NCBI RefSeq assembly: GCF_000682775.1
Contig: NZ_AWFI01000015.1
Location: 310,001-374,000 of the forward strand
Direction: 5' to 3'
DNA length: 64,000 nt
DNA from: Hyphomonas sp. L-53-1-40
GTDB lineage: Bacteria; Pseudomonadota; Alphaproteobacteria; Caulobacterales; Hyphomonadaceae
Each line of letters opens with the position of its first letter. Position 1 is the first letter of the stretch. The notes beneath the pieces were generated by a model, which ran no database searches, was not told the DNA's origin, and was given only the letters and a program-made list of their open reading frames with translations. Shown one piece after another: positions 9,526 to 18,290 of this stretch. Position numbers and translations under genes: made by a program.

Positions 9526-9555
9526 TATAAAGCGGGTTCAACTTTTTGGAATTCC

Positions 9556-9570
9556 GTTCTTTATTTGTTC
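9556..9570 (+). promoter_or_regulatory. LexA (SOS) box upstream of comM
   Basis: GTTC-TTTATTT-GTTC matches the alphaproteobacterial LexA operator, a GTTC-N7-GTTC direct repeat. It lies 45 bases before the comM start. comM is a known member of alphaproteobacterial SOS regulons, and the same motif occurs before recN in this window, so the site is probably functional. Confidence 0.75.
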
Positions 9571-9615
9571 GCAATATTCTGTTAACCATTTGCCCCATGC
9601 TGACAGGGGTTGGAG

Positions 9616-11172
9616 ATGGTTTGCAGGGTTACAACGTTTGCATTTGAGGGCGTAGACGCCCAGCCCGTGGATGTGCAGGTCCAGATGACCGGCGGTCAGC
9701 CAGCGTTTCATATTGTCGGCTTGCCGGACAAGGCGGTTGGCGAGAGCCGTGAACGCGTTCGGGCCGCTTTTGCCTCCCTTGGACTCGCACTCCCCCCGAA
9801 ACGGGTTATCGTGAACCTCGCCCCCGCTGACCTTCCCAAGGAAGGCAGCCATTACGATCTCGCGATCGCGCTTGCCCTGCTCGCGATGATGGGCGTGATC
9901 CCACCAGACCAGTTGGAGGCCTACGCGGCTATTGGAGAACTTTCGCTCGATGGCGCGTTGGGCGAAACGCTCGGGGTCCTGCCAGCCGCCATGGCCGCTG
10001 AAGGTATGGATTTGCAACTCATCTGCCCACAGATTTGCGGCGCTGAGGCAGCCTGGGCGGGCGGCAGTGTTATTGGCGCGACAGGCCTGATTGCCCTGAT
10101 CAATCACTTTACTGGCCGCGCTGTTATCAGCCCTCCCCAGCCGGGCGAACTGGCAACCCCGCCCGCTGGGCCGGATCTGCGCGATGTGAAAGGTCAGGAA
10201 GGTGCCAAGCGCGCACTCGAAATTGCGGCCGCTGGGGGGCACAATCTCCTTTTTTGCGGGCCGCCTGGGTCGGGGAAGTCCATGCTGGCCCAGCGACTGG
10301 CCGGCATATTGCCGCCATTATCCGCGCGGGAATTGCTGGAAGTGTCGCAAATCCAGTCGATTGCGGGCCTGTTGGAGCGCGGACGTCTCTCGCGGAGACG
10401 ACCTTTTCGCGCGCCTCACCATTCGGCGTCCATGGCTGCTTTGGTCGGGGGCGGAATCAAGGCCAAGCCCGGTGAAGTCTCGCTCGCGCATCATGGCGTG
10501 CTTTTTCTTGATGAATTGCCGGAATTCCCCGCAACGGTGCTCGACAGTTTGCGACAGCCGCTTGAGGCGGGCGAAGCCGTGGTGGCGCGGGCCAACCGCC
10601 ATGTGCGGTATCCGGCGCGGTTTCAGCTGATCGCCGCCATGAATCCATGCCGGTGTGGGGGTGGGCCCGGCGCGGCCGCCTCCCGCTGTGCACAGCAATA
10701 TCAAGCCCGATTGTCCGGCCCGTTTCTGGACCGGATCGATCTCTACTATGACACGCCACCAGTTACCGCCGTTGATCTTGCGCTGCCGCCGCCCTCGGAA
10801 GGCTCTGAAGAAGTTCGCATGCGCGTCGCCCGGGCGCGTGACATCCAGACAGAGCGGCTGGGGCATATGGCAAGTGACACGATCCGATCGGTTAACGCCG
10901 ACACGCCTCTTTCCGAACTGGAAAAGTCGGCGGCGCCTGATGAGGCTGGTGCCGCTCTGCTGGCGGATGCCGCTTCGCGGCTGCAACTGACCGCACGAGG
11001 CTACAGCCGGGTGCTCAAAGTGGCACGCACCATTGCGGATCTTGAGGGTTGTGATGGCGTACGGCGGCTCCATATCGCTGAGGCGCTATCCTATCGGCAC
11101 CGTCCGCCGGGCATGCCCGAGCCAGCCGTATCTGCGGTACACGGCGCTGCAGCTGGGAGCATGGTCAGTTAA
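9616..11172 (+). CDS. comM: YifB/ComM family Mg-chelatase-like AAA+ ATPase
   Basis: ComM is a hexameric helicase that extends branch migration during integration of incoming DNA. The N-terminal Lon-protease-like ChlI domain (about 20-145) is followed by the AAA+ core with Walker A GPPGSGKSMLA near residue 215 and Walker B GVLFLDELPEF near 295. The C-terminal Mg-chelatase lid has RYSRVLKVARTIADL-type sequence. The length of 518 residues is typical. ATG 9616 is preferred over the TTG two codons upstream; AGGGG lies just before it. A LexA box precedes it. The competence gene comF also occurs in the window, but it is damaged. Confidence 0.95.
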   Translation: MVCRVTTFAFEGVDAQPVDVQVQMTGGQPAFHIVGLPDKAVGESRERVRAAFASLGLALPPKRVIVNLAPADLPKEGSHYDLAIALALLAMMGVIPPDQLEAYAAIGELSLDGALGETLGVLPAAMAAEGMDLQLICPQICGAEAAWAGGSVIGATGLIALINHFTGRAVISPPQPGELATPPAGPDLRDVKGQEGAKRALEIAAAGGHNLLFCGPPGSGKSMLAQRLAGILPPLSARELLEVSQIQSIAGLLERGRLSRRRPFRAPHHSASMAALVGGGIKAKPGEVSLAHHGVLFLDELPEFPATVLDSLRQPLEAGEAVVARANRHVRYPARFQLIAAMNPCRCGGGPGAAASRCAQQYQARLSGPFLDRIDLYYDTPPVTAVDLALPPPSEGSEEVRMRVARARDIQTERLGHMASDTIRSVNADTPLSELEKSAAPDEAGAALLADAASRLQLTARGYSRVLKVARTIADLEGCDGVRRLHIAEALSYRHRPPGMPEPAVSAVHGAAAGSMVS

Positions 11173-11209
11173 ATGAATGCTAAAGGCTTTGCGATAGGGC
11201 TGGGGTCCT

Positions 11210-12700
11210 ATGACGGACTCACAAAAGCCTCCCGCAAATGCCGCCAAGCCGGAAGACACCTTCTTGGCAACGGCGAGCCATGAAATTCGCACGCCCTTGA
11301 ACGGTATTCTCGGCACAGTTTCCCTCTTGCTTGAGACTGAACTGGCCCCAGCGCAGCGCGAATATGCCGAGGCGATCAAGATGAGCGGCGGCCGCCTGCT
11401 CGATTTGCTCAACAATGTGCTGGATTATGCCCGGCTCGATGCTTCAGCGGTGGAACTGGAAGTCGAAAATTTTTGCCCGGTGCGTCTGGGCCGTGAAGTG
11501 ATCGAACTGCTCAGCCCGCGTGCGCATGCGGCAGGGCTCGACCTCGCTGTTCGCGCGCAGCCTTTGCCGATGCCGACCTATTCCGGCGATGCGGGTCGTA
11601 TCCGACAGATCTTGTTCAACTTGGTGGGCAATGCCCTCAAGTTCACGCGCCAGGGTTCGGTCCTGCTGGATATCGCGGCTCAAACGGATGGGCTCAAATT
11701 CCGTGTCATCGACACCGGCCCCGGCATAGCTGAAGCGGATCGCGTCCAATTGTTCAGCGCGTTCAAACAATCGGCCACGCGGGATGCTTTCAACGATGGT
11801 GGAGTCGGGCTTGGCCTTGCCATCGTCAAGCGCCTGACGGAGCTGCTGGGTGGACAGGTGGACATTGATGGTGCTCCGGGCCTGGGCACCGCCTTCAAGA
11901 TATTCCTGCCCTTGGCACGTGCAGACATGACGTCTACGCATGACCTGCCGCAACTCGACATGACCGTCGGCCTCGTCGGTCTCCCGGCCGCCACCACGCT
12001 TGCAGCCGCGTCTGCGCTTTCCGGGTCCGAGGCCCGGCCTTATCTGATTGACCCAGTCGCGGGGCGTGTGCCCGGTCACGTCGATGTATTGCTGATTGGC
12101 GCTGATTTACGCGAAAAGCTCGTCAGAGAGTTTGCCTGCCAGCGTCCGACTCTCGTGGTCCTGCGTCCCGAAGACCGTGGCGCGATCGAGCGGTTTCGGA
12201 GTCTGGGCTGCGCAGGCTGGCTGGTACGACCGCTGCGCGCATCCTCGATTGCAGAACGTGTCTATGTCGTCCAATCAGGTGAGCAGGCGATAGACGAGCC
12301 GGAGCAGAAGACAGGGGCAGGGCACGTGCTGATTGCCGATGACAATCCGGTAAATGCACTGATCGCACGACGCGCCTTGGAATCGGCCGGTTTTACCGTC
12401 ACTGTGGCCTCCACCGGAAGCGAAGCTGTGGAGACTGCAACGCAAATGAACATCGCCCTTATCCTGATGGATTTGCGCATGCCAGTCATGGATGGCTTTG
12501 AAGCTATGCGCCGCATTCGCGACAACGGGTCGGACGTTCCGATGCTGGCTGTCTCTGCGGAAATGAATCCGAACATTGAGCGCCAGGCCCGCGCCGCTGG
12601 TGCAAACGGCGTGGCTGCCAAGCCGCTGGATGCCGAGGCGCTCCGTCGCCTTGCGCTGCACTGGACGAGTGCGCCGGTCCGGCACGAAGGCGCTGCATGA
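11210..12700 (+). CDS. soluble hybrid histidine kinase (HisKA-HATPase-REC)
   Basis: This is a hybrid two-component kinase of 496 residues. HisKA begins almost at the N-terminus with phospho-acceptor His24 in SHEIRTPLNG. The ATPase domain shows the N box (NLVGNALKFT), DTGPGI and GVGLGLAIVKRL. A degenerate receiver-like segment (about 245-355) is followed by a canonical receiver with the DD pair in IADDNPVN, phospho-acceptor Asp421 in LMDLRMPVMDG, a Ser in AVSAE and Lys in AAKPLD. There is no sensor domain or membrane segment, so it must receive its signal from a partner or detect a cytoplasmic cue. Its stop overlaps the permease start (ATGA), suggesting a shared transcript. No cognate HPt or regulator lies nearby. 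Confidence 0.9.
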   Translation: MTDSQKPPANAAKPEDTFLATASHEIRTPLNGILGTVSLLLETELAPAQREYAEAIKMSGGRLLDLLNNVLDYARLDASAVELEVENFCPVRLGREVIELLSPRAHAAGLDLAVRAQPLPMPTYSGDAGRIRQILFNLVGNALKFTRQGSVLLDIAAQTDGLKFRVIDTGPGIAEADRVQLFSAFKQSATRDAFNDGGVGLGLAIVKRLTELLGGQVDIDGAPGLGTAFKIFLPLARADMTSTHDLPQLDMTVGLVGLPAATTLAAASALSGSEARPYLIDPVAGRVPGHVDVLLIGADLREKLVREFACQRPTLVVLRPEDRGAIERFRSLGCAGWLVRPLRASSIAERVYVVQSGEQAIDEPEQKTGAGHVLIADDNPVNALIARRALESAGFTVTVASTGSEAVETATQMNIALILMDLRMPVMDGFEAMRRIRDNGSDVPMLAVSAEMNPNIERQARAAGANGVAAKPLDAEALRRLALHWTSAPVRHEGAA

Positions 12701-14421
12701 GCGACACCTCAGCGCCAACGCCCCCCGAGCTTCGCGAGCCATCGCGCGCTGTCCGCGCGCTGAAGGCCCTGAAGGATCGCCGCATGGCGGCTATGCTGAT
12801 CCTGTCATTTGCTGCCAGCATACCATATGGCGCAGTTGTGGGTGTATTGTCGGCCTGGCTCACTCAGGAAGGCGTCGACACAAACACGATCGGTGTGCTC
12901 GCGCTGGTCTCTCTGGGCTACTCGTTCAAGTACCTCTGGGCGCCCATGTTCGGCCGCGCCCGAAATGTACCATTTCTGCGCATTGGGGGGCGCCGATCCT
13001 GGCTGATCGTTTGCCAATCCGTGATCGCTTTGCTGCTGATCATTCTGGCCTTCAGCAATCCACCGGAAAATATCGGCCTCGTTGCGCTGATCTGTTTCGT
13101 GATTACTTTGATTGGGCCGACCCATGATCTGATTCTCGATGCCTGGCGGATCGAGGTGGCGCGCTCTGAAGAGGACAAGGACCTGATGTCCGCCCTCTAC
13201 CAGTTCGGCTACAAGTCCGGCGGCTTTATCTCTGGCTTTCTCGCCTTGCTGGTGGCCGCACGTGTCGGATGGACCGTGTCCTATGTGATGATGTCGGTGT
13301 TCATTGCGCTGACGGTGCTGGGCAGTTTGCTCGCGCCGGAACCGGAATCCTCTTCCCGCCCTGATACGAGCCGTATGAGTTTCCTGCCCTCACTGCGCAG
13401 AAAAGTTACTCTTCCGGCCGTGATTGTTGTCGCGCTCAGCTGGCTCGTTGGTTTCACGATGATCGGCACTTTTGTCGTGCGCAAATTGGCCTTGGGCGCA
13501 GACATATCCTCGCGGGTGTTCGTTTCCGAACAGGGGCCCGTCATTGTCTTGCTGACCGTGGTCCTGCCAGCCGTCGTTGCTGCCTTGCTGGTATTCACTC
13601 AAAAGGCCGTTGCGACTGAGGCACCCTTGCTGGTGGCGGGACAGAGCCGCGGCGACAAGCTGTTGGCCACCCTGTTTCGGGCGATCTTCGACCCCTTGAT
13701 GGAACTCATTTCCCGGCTCGGCTGGTGGACCATTCTCGTGCTCGCACTGGCACTGACCTACCGGTTCACCGATGCGGTGTGGGGCTCGTTTGCCTATCCT
13801 TTCTATTTGCGCGCAGACCTTGATGCTTTGGGACACACGCTCGACGATGTCGCCATCGCCTCGAAATTCTTTGGTGTTGTGGCGACCATTCTCGGCTCTC
13901 TCATCGGTGCGACGCTGATCGCGGTGCTCGGCCGAATGCCAGTCTTTTTTGTTGGCGGGATCGTCGCGGCGGCGACGAATTTGCTTTATGCGGACCTTGC
14001 GGCTGGCGCGGCGACCGTGGATGCTTTCTTGGCATTCACCCACCTCGATGCGCCGTTGATCACCTTTGCGGACTGGGCGGCAAAGCTCCAGCCTGAGGAA
14101 GTGGCAATTGCCTCTGATCAGGGCCAGCGCATGGCGCGCCTGATGGTGACGATCTTTGCCGAGAACATTGCAGGCGGGTTCGCGCTTGTCGCAATGACGG
14201 CCTACCTCACCTCGGTGGTCAATCCACGCTTTGCCGCCGTGCAATACGCGCTGCTGGCCTCGCTCACAATGCTGATCGGCACGCTGGGCCGGCCTTGGCT
14301 GGGCGAAATGATTGAGCAGAACGGCTTCTATGACGTGTTCATCATTACCTTCTGGCTTGGGGGTGTTGCGGTCGTGCTCAGTGCCATAGAGTGGGGCCGT
14401 CAGGCCTATCTCAAACGATAG
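12697..14421 (+). CDS. ampG: AmpG-like MFS transporter (muropeptide permease family)
   Basis: This is a polytopic inner-membrane major facilitator of about 12-14 helices. The N-terminal half matches the AmpG pattern: FAASIPYG, an AWLTQEGV loop, GYSFKYLWAP and DLILDAWRIEV. AmpG imports anhydromuropeptides for cell-wall recycling. At 574 residues it is longer than classical AmpG, with an insertion of about 60 residues in the middle and an extended segment near residue 440. It is translationally coupled to the hybrid kinase. The exact substrate cannot be read from sequence. Recycled muropeptides could be relevant to the BlaI/M56-M23 module 3.5 kb downstream, but that is inference. Confidence 0.8.
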   Translation: MSDTSAPTPPELREPSRAVRALKALKDRRMAAMLILSFAASIPYGAVVGVLSAWLTQEGVDTNTIGVLALVSLGYSFKYLWAPMFGRARNVPFLRIGGRRSWLIVCQSVIALLLIILAFSNPPENIGLVALICFVITLIGPTHDLILDAWRIEVARSEEDKDLMSALYQFGYKSGGFISGFLALLVAARVGWTVSYVMMSVFIALTVLGSLLAPEPESSSRPDTSRMSFLPSLRRKVTLPAVIVVALSWLVGFTMIGTFVVRKLALGADISSRVFVSEQGPVIVLLTVVLPAVVAALLVFTQKAVATEAPLLVAGQSRGDKLLATLFRAIFDPLMELISRLGWWTILVLALALTYRFTDAVWGSFAYPFYLRADLDALGHTLDDVAIASKFFGVVATILGSLIGATLIAVLGRMPVFFVGGIVAAATNLLYADLAAGAATVDAFLAFTHLDAPLITFADWAAKLQPEEVAIASDQGQRMARLMVTIFAENIAGGFALVAMTAYLTSVVNPRFAAVQYALLASLTMLIGTLGRPWLGEMIEQNGFYDVFIITFWLGGVAVVLSAIEWGRQAYLKR

Positions 14422-14464
14422 GTATCGGCCGGGCAGGCCACATTTGCATATTGGAGGAAGTCTC

Positions 14465-14935
14465 ATGCGTTCAGCCCTGATTGCGCTTGTCGTGTCCCTT
14501 GCCATCTCGGCCTGCGTGACTGTTCCGGCCCAACCGGCTGGGGTAAGCGTCGCGTTGGAAGTTAAGGAGGAGGCAGCCATCACGGCGATGCTTGAGGCTC
14601 AGGACGCAGCCTGGAATCGCGGTGATATACCCGCCTTTATGGATGGCTATTGGAAGTCTCCAGACTTGCGCTTTGCGTCTGGCGACAACATTGCGCGCGG
14701 GTGGGACGCGACGCTGCAACGTTATGAAACACGCTACGATACGCCTGAAAAAATGGGCACGCTGGTGACGTCCGACTATGAAATTGAAATTCTGTCGCCC
14801 GATGCCGCCATTGCACATGGCCATTGGATGCTGGAGGTCGAAGGCGACAATCCGTCCGGACTGTACACGCTGGTCCTGCGCAAGATCGATGGCGGTTGGG
14901 TGATCATTTCCGACACAACCACGTCGGCGGACTAA
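14465..14935 (+). CDS. lipoprotein with SnoaL/DUF4440-like domain
   Basis: This is a 156-residue secreted lipoprotein. The signal peptide ends in the lipobox ISAC. The mature part has the NTF2-like pattern of DUF4440 proteins (EEAAITAMLEAQDAAWNRGDIPAFMDGYW...VSDTTTSAD). Such proteins bind small ligands or act as simple enzymes, and no specific function can be given. The ATG at 14465 is chosen because GGAGG lies 7 bases upstream; a longer in-frame start at 14444 has no such site. Confidence 0.8.
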   Translation: MRSALIALVVSLAISACVTVPAQPAGVSVALEVKEEAAITAMLEAQDAAWNRGDIPAFMDGYWKSPDLRFASGDNIARGWDATLQRYETRYDTPEKMGTLVTSDYEIEILSPDAAIAHGHWMLEVEGDNPSGLYTLVLRKIDGGWVIISDTTTSAD

Positions 14936-15041
14936 CGGGTTGCGCTGACGCCGACATTCGCCATCCCAAGCCTTGGCAGTCGGCCCAGTTACGGGCAAAA
15001 CGCCGTGTGGCCTCACGACCGAAGGGGAACCGGCACAGACC

Positions 15042-15893
15042 ATGAAACGCGCAACACTCGATTTTGAAACCCATAATTCCGCGCTGGAGCGCGTAATCGA
15101 GCGGCCATGGTTCCGGCATCTGGTGATCACCTTGATCATCGTGAATGCCGTAATTCTTGGTGTTCTGACCTATCGCGAGACGCTACCTGCAGGTCTTGTC
15201 GTATCACTCGACGCGGTTGATCAGACGATCACATATGTCTTTGCGGTCGAGATCCTGTTGAAATTGATAGTCTATCGATTGCAGTTCTTCCGGCGGGGTT
15301 GGAACTGGTTTGATTTCATCGTCATTGGCGTTTCCCTGATTCCGGGAAGTCAGGCATTCGGCGTATTGCGCGCGCTACGGGTTCTGCGGATTCTCCGATT
15401 GCTGCATATCGTTCCGATGATGCGCCGGATTACCGAGGCGCTGATGAAGGCCCTGCCGGGCATGGGCGCCATTTTCGCAGTGCTGGCACTGATCACATAT
15501 GTGGCGGCCGTGATGGCGACCAACATGTACGGCAATACCGACAATGAAGAGGTCACCGAACTGTTCGGGGATCTGCCGCGTTCGGCCTATTCACTTTTTC
15601 AGGTCATGACGATGGATGGCTGGCGATTCGAAGTTGTCCAGAAAGTGATTGATGACGGCAACCCCTATGCCTGGATGTTTTTCCTGATCTTCATCTTCAT
15701 CGCCAGCTTCGCCATTCTAAACTTGTTCATCGCCCTGATTGTGGACTCGCTCGCGGCTGAACAACAGGCGATTATCGAGGAAGGACTCGACGAAATCGAA
15801 GGGGAATTGGAAGGCGAACTCATGACCGGCCGCCGTACTTTCGGCAATACAGGAAATGCGATCGGAGATCGCCGCCTTGAGAGCCTCGGTTGA
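15042..15893 (+). CDS. voltage-gated cation channel, NaChBac (BacNav/BacCav) family
   Basis: This is a single-domain voltage-gated channel of 283 residues, expected to form a homotetramer in the inner membrane. The S1-S3 helices are clear. S4 carries repeated arginines at three-residue spacing (RALRVLRILRLL). S5, a pore helix and S6 (FLIFIFIASFAILNLFIALIV) follow, then an acidic C-terminal helix likely to form a coiled coil. The filter reads T190-M-D192-G-W194, where NaChBac has TLESW. An aspartate and glycine in these positions resemble calcium-type filters. ATG 15042 is preferred to 14973 because GGGGAA precedes it and MKRATLDFE begins the conserved region. Confidence 0.9.
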   Translation: MKRATLDFETHNSALERVIERPWFRHLVITLIIVNAVILGVLTYRETLPAGLVVSLDAVDQTITYVFAVEILLKLIVYRLQFFRRGWNWFDFIVIGVSLIPGSQAFGVLRALRVLRILRLLHIVPMMRRITEALMKALPGMGAIFAVLALITYVAAVMATNMYGNTDNEEVTELFGDLPRSAYSLFQVMTMDGWRFEVVQKVIDDGNPYAWMFFLIFIFIASFAILNLFIALIVDSLAAEQQAIIEEGLDEIEGELEGELMTGRRTFGNTGNAIGDRRLESLG

Positions 15894-15910
15894 GGCGCGG
15901 TCAAAGTAGA

Positions 15911-15942
15911 GAAGGCCCACCCCTATATGTGGGCAGGCCTTC
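15911..15942. terminator. candidate bidirectional terminator between convergent genes
   Basis: The inverted repeat GAAGGCCCAC / GTGGGC-agg-CCTTC, with an 8-base loop and a 3-base bulge, lies between the stop codons of the channel (+) and the fasciclin gene (-). No long T run follows on either strand, so the strength is uncertain. Confidence 0.5.
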
Positions 15943-15968
15943 AGCATCGCATCATTTTGCAGACCAGC

Positions 15969-16514
15969 TTAGCCCTTGGGCAGAAGGACCTTGTCGATCA
16001 CATGGATGACGCCGTTGGAGGCCATGACATCGGCTTTCACGACGGTGGCGCCATTCACGGTTACGCCGTCGGTGCCATCAATCGCTACATCGCCATTCAA
16101 CGTGCTTGCGGTAAGTATCTTCCCTGCAAGCTGGTCAGAGGTCACCTTACTGCCAGCGACTACATGCAGTTTGAGAATGTCGGCAAGTTGCTGCTTGTTC
16201 TCCGGCATCAGCAGGGTTTCGACCGTACCCTCGGGAAGGGCGGCGAAGGCAGCATCGGTTGGCGCAAGCACGGTGAGCGGGCCTTCGCCCTTCAGGGCAT
16301 CGACCAGACCAGCTGAGGTCGTGGCAGCCAGCAGCGTGTCGAACTGGCCAGCTTCGGCGGCCGTGTCGACGATATCCATATTGGACCAATCGCCTTTGAC
16401 GAGTTCGGCCTCGACATGGCTAGCCATGCGATCCTTGGAATACTGACAGGTTTCTGCGAGGGCCGGGGCGGCCAGGAAGGCGAAAGCAGCGGTGAGTGTG
16501 AGAAGACGTTTCAT
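15969..16514 (-). CDS. secreted fasciclin (FAS1) domain protein
   Basis: This is a 181-residue exported protein. A cleavable signal peptide ending APALAE is followed by one FAS1 domain with the first conserved block (GPLTVLAPTDAAFAALPEGT) and the terminal block (NGVIHVIDKVLLP) at the very C-terminus. FAS1 proteins mediate adhesion or ligand binding outside the membrane. The gene stands alone and faces away from the DnaJ-like gene. The upstream region to 16706 (about 190 bases) must hold both promoters, but I see no distinct motif there. Confidence 0.9.
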   Translation of the reverse strand: MKRLLTLTAAFAFLAAPALAETCQYSKDRMASHVEAELVKGDWSNMDIVDTAAEAGQFDTLLAATTSAGLVDALKGEGPLTVLAPTDAAFAALPEGTVETLLMPENKQQLADILKLHVVAGSKVTSDQLAGKILTASTLNGDVAIDGTDGVTVNGATVVKADVMASNGVIHVIDKVLLPKG

Positions 16515-16706
16515 GATTAGGGGTGTCCCAATTCAGAAATTTTCCGATGGAACCATATCCATCGATGTCACCCTCTACGGGGCGCCCGTCCACGAGGATC
16601 AGAATCTAAAAAAGAATTCATCTTTGGAAGTGTGAGCAGGACTTCACGCAACTGTCAGCATGCCGCGCTCCCAAAATTGCCAAAATAGGGTATAGAATTT
16701 CCCGAG

Positions 16707-17417
16707 ATGTCTTTGTGGACCCGAGTGCTTGAGGGCGGACGGCGCCTGTTCGATCCTGATAACTCTGACGGCATGCTTGCCGACGGGGCTGATTTTGCGT
16801 GCGCGCCAGATCCGAATGATGTCGGGTTTACTGCGGCGGTCGTGGGGCTCGGTGCAAAGCTCGCCGTGGCTGACGGCACCGTATCTGATCAGGAAATCAT
16901 GGTGTTTTCGCGCGTCTTCCGCGCCGCGCCTGAAGATGCCGACAGTGTTCGCCGTGTCTTCAATATCGCCCGCCAGACTGTGCGCGGCTATGAAGGCTAC
17001 GCTCGCAAGATCGGCCGGAAATACCGAGATCGCCCATGCTTGCTGGAAGGCGTGCTGGACGGCCTGTTCCAGATTGCTGGTGCCGATGGCGTGGTCACAG
17101 CGGATGAGATGGACTATCTGCGCACCGTATCTGATGCCTTCGGTTTTGATGAGCTGACATTCCGCCGGATCAAGGCCAGCCATTTGGGCCCTGATAGTGA
17201 CGACCCGTACCATATTCTCGGCGTCTCCCATGATGCGGAGTTTTCCGATATTCGTGCAGCCTATCGTCAGTTGATGTCCGATCATCACCCGGATCGTGTG
17301 GTGCAAATGGGCGCACCACGCGAATTCGAGGATGCCGCGCATGCCAAGGCGGCATCGATTACAGCGGCCTATGCGCAAATTCGGACCGAACGGGGTCTGC
17401 TGATCCGGTCGGATTGA
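16707..17417 (+). CDS. DjlA-like TerB-J-domain protein
   Basis: This is a 236-residue cytoplasmic protein. An N-terminal TerB-like helical domain (about 45-160) contains two acidic repeats of the form AVADGTVSDQE and GADGVVTADE. It is followed by a C-terminal J domain with the HPD tripeptide (SDHHPDRV) and YHILGVS at its start. It would stimulate a DnaK-type ATPase. Unlike enterobacterial DjlA it has no N-terminal membrane anchor. The architecture is common in alphaproteobacteria. Confidence 0.88.
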   Translation: MSLWTRVLEGGRRLFDPDNSDGMLADGADFACAPDPNDVGFTAAVVGLGAKLAVADGTVSDQEIMVFSRVFRAAPEDADSVRRVFNIARQTVRGYEGYARKIGRKYRDRPCLLEGVLDGLFQIAGADGVVTADEMDYLRTVSDAFGFDELTFRRIKASHLGPDSDDPYHILGVSHDAEFSDIRAAYRQLMSDHHPDRVVQMGAPREFEDAAHAKAASITAAYAQIRTERGLLIRSD

Positions 17418-17508
17418 GGCATTTCCGCGAATTCACAAAGTATCGGCATGGCATTCCATTGACGGGACGCGGCACTGACGCCATGTTTGCACTGTAACCG
17501 AGAGATTT

Positions 17509-17787
17509 ATGACCCAAGCAGCTTCCAGTTCCGGCCGTTTCAATATTGCAGACGCATTTTCGAGTGCGGTCAGCCTTGTAGCACAACTATGTATTGGGCT
17601 CTTGCTTGTGCTGTTTGCCGGATTGCTGGCCGTGATGACCGCTATCGCCGGGGTTTTGCTGGCATCGGCGGCCTTGTTCATGCGGTATGCTGGTCGCAAG
17701 GGCATTCGCCCGCAAGCGCGCGACACGGCTGAAGAGGCCCTCATCCTCGACGCCCGCCGCACGCCGCGCGGCTGGACTGTCGAATAA
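17509..17787 (+). CDS. small membrane protein of unknown function
   Basis: This 92-residue protein has a short polar N-terminus, a hydrophobic stretch of about 45 residues that can form two helices (LCIGLLLVLFAGLLAVMTAIAGVLLASAALF, given here in part as a motif class: Leu/Ala-rich) and a basic then acidic cytoplasmic tail ending RTPRGWTVE. I do not recognise the family. Composition matches the neighbouring genes. It lies upstream of the blaI promoter on the same strand and has its own leader. Confidence 0.6.
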   Translation: MTQAASSSGRFNIADAFSSAVSLVAQLCIGLLLVLFAGLLAVMTAIAGVLLASAALFMRYAGRKGIRPQARDTAEEALILDARRTPRGWTVE

Positions 17788-17850
17788 CAACTCCGAATTA
17801 TTTGGAAATTTGAAACGCATTGGGAGCCTGAAGCCCCCAAAAGCACTTGC

Positions 17851-17880
17851 TTGACACTGACGCGCTACATTTGTAGCGTA
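17851..17880 (+). promoter_or_regulatory. blaI promoter with BlaI/MecI-type operator
   Basis: A perfect -35 element TTGACA at 17851-17856 is followed after 17 bases by a weak -10 (TAGCGT). Between and over the -10 lies the palindrome CGCTACA-TT-TGTAGCG at 17863-17878. Its core TACATTTGTA fits the BlaI/MecI operator consensus TACAnnTGTA. A repressor bound here would block RNA polymerase directly, giving autorepression of the blaI-M56 operon. The predicted transcript would start near 17886, which rules out the ATG at 17880 and supports 17907 as the start codon. Confidence 0.85.
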
Positions 17881-17906
17881 TGCGTGACTTAGATAGCGAG
17901 ATTTGC

Positions 17907-18290
17907 ATGTCCCAACCCAATCCCTCCGACCTCAGCGTGTTGAAACATCTCTGGTCACATGGCCGGCAAAGCGCACGTGAGGTGCATGATGCCATCGGTC
18001 CGGGGCAGGGGTGGAAGCCGTCAACGACCCGAACCGTCATTGCCAGGATGGAAGAGAAAGGCTGGGTCAGCCGTCAGGACATGCATGGCATTGCGGTATA
18101 TGCTGCCGTTATAGACCGGACCGCCACATTGGGCGGATTGGTCCGCTATCTCGCCCGCCAGGTTCTGGATATGGACGGGCCATTGCCTGCGGCCCTGTTT
18201 GCGGAAAGTCCACACCTCTCCGATGCCGAACTTGATGAACTCGATACCATCATCAACGCGGCGGCGGCCGATACGGAGGGCAAGGCATGA
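17907..18290 (+). CDS. BlaI/MecI family transcriptional repressor
   Basis: This is a 127-residue winged-helix repressor. The DNA-binding half has the family pattern LSVLKHLWSHGRQSAREVHD...TTRTVIARMEEKGW. The C-terminal helices, which dimerise and contain the protease-cleaved linker in BlaI, follow. The start at 17907 is chosen because the longer ATG at 17880 would overlap the operator and precede the predicted transcription start. The stop overlaps the M56 sensor start by ATGA. In the known bla and mec systems, the M56 metalloprotease partner triggers cleavage of the repressor; the same circuit is expected here with a different sensor. Confidence 0.92.
   Translation: MSQPNPSDLSVLKHLWSHGRQSAREVHDAIGPGQGWKPSTTRTVIARMEEKGWVSRQDMHGIAVYAAVIDRTATLGGLVRYLARQVLDMDGPLPAALFAESPHLSDAELDELDTIINAAAADTEGKA

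Noticed and set aside
13390-14583. 397-residue minus-strand ORF
   Set aside because: It is antisense to the AmpG-like permease; the repeated His/Arg-rich content is typical of the opposite strand of membrane genes.
17880-17906. ATG at 17880 as blaI start
   Set aside because: It would lie upstream of the predicted transcript start and directly against the operator; the next ATG at 17907 fits the family N-terminus.
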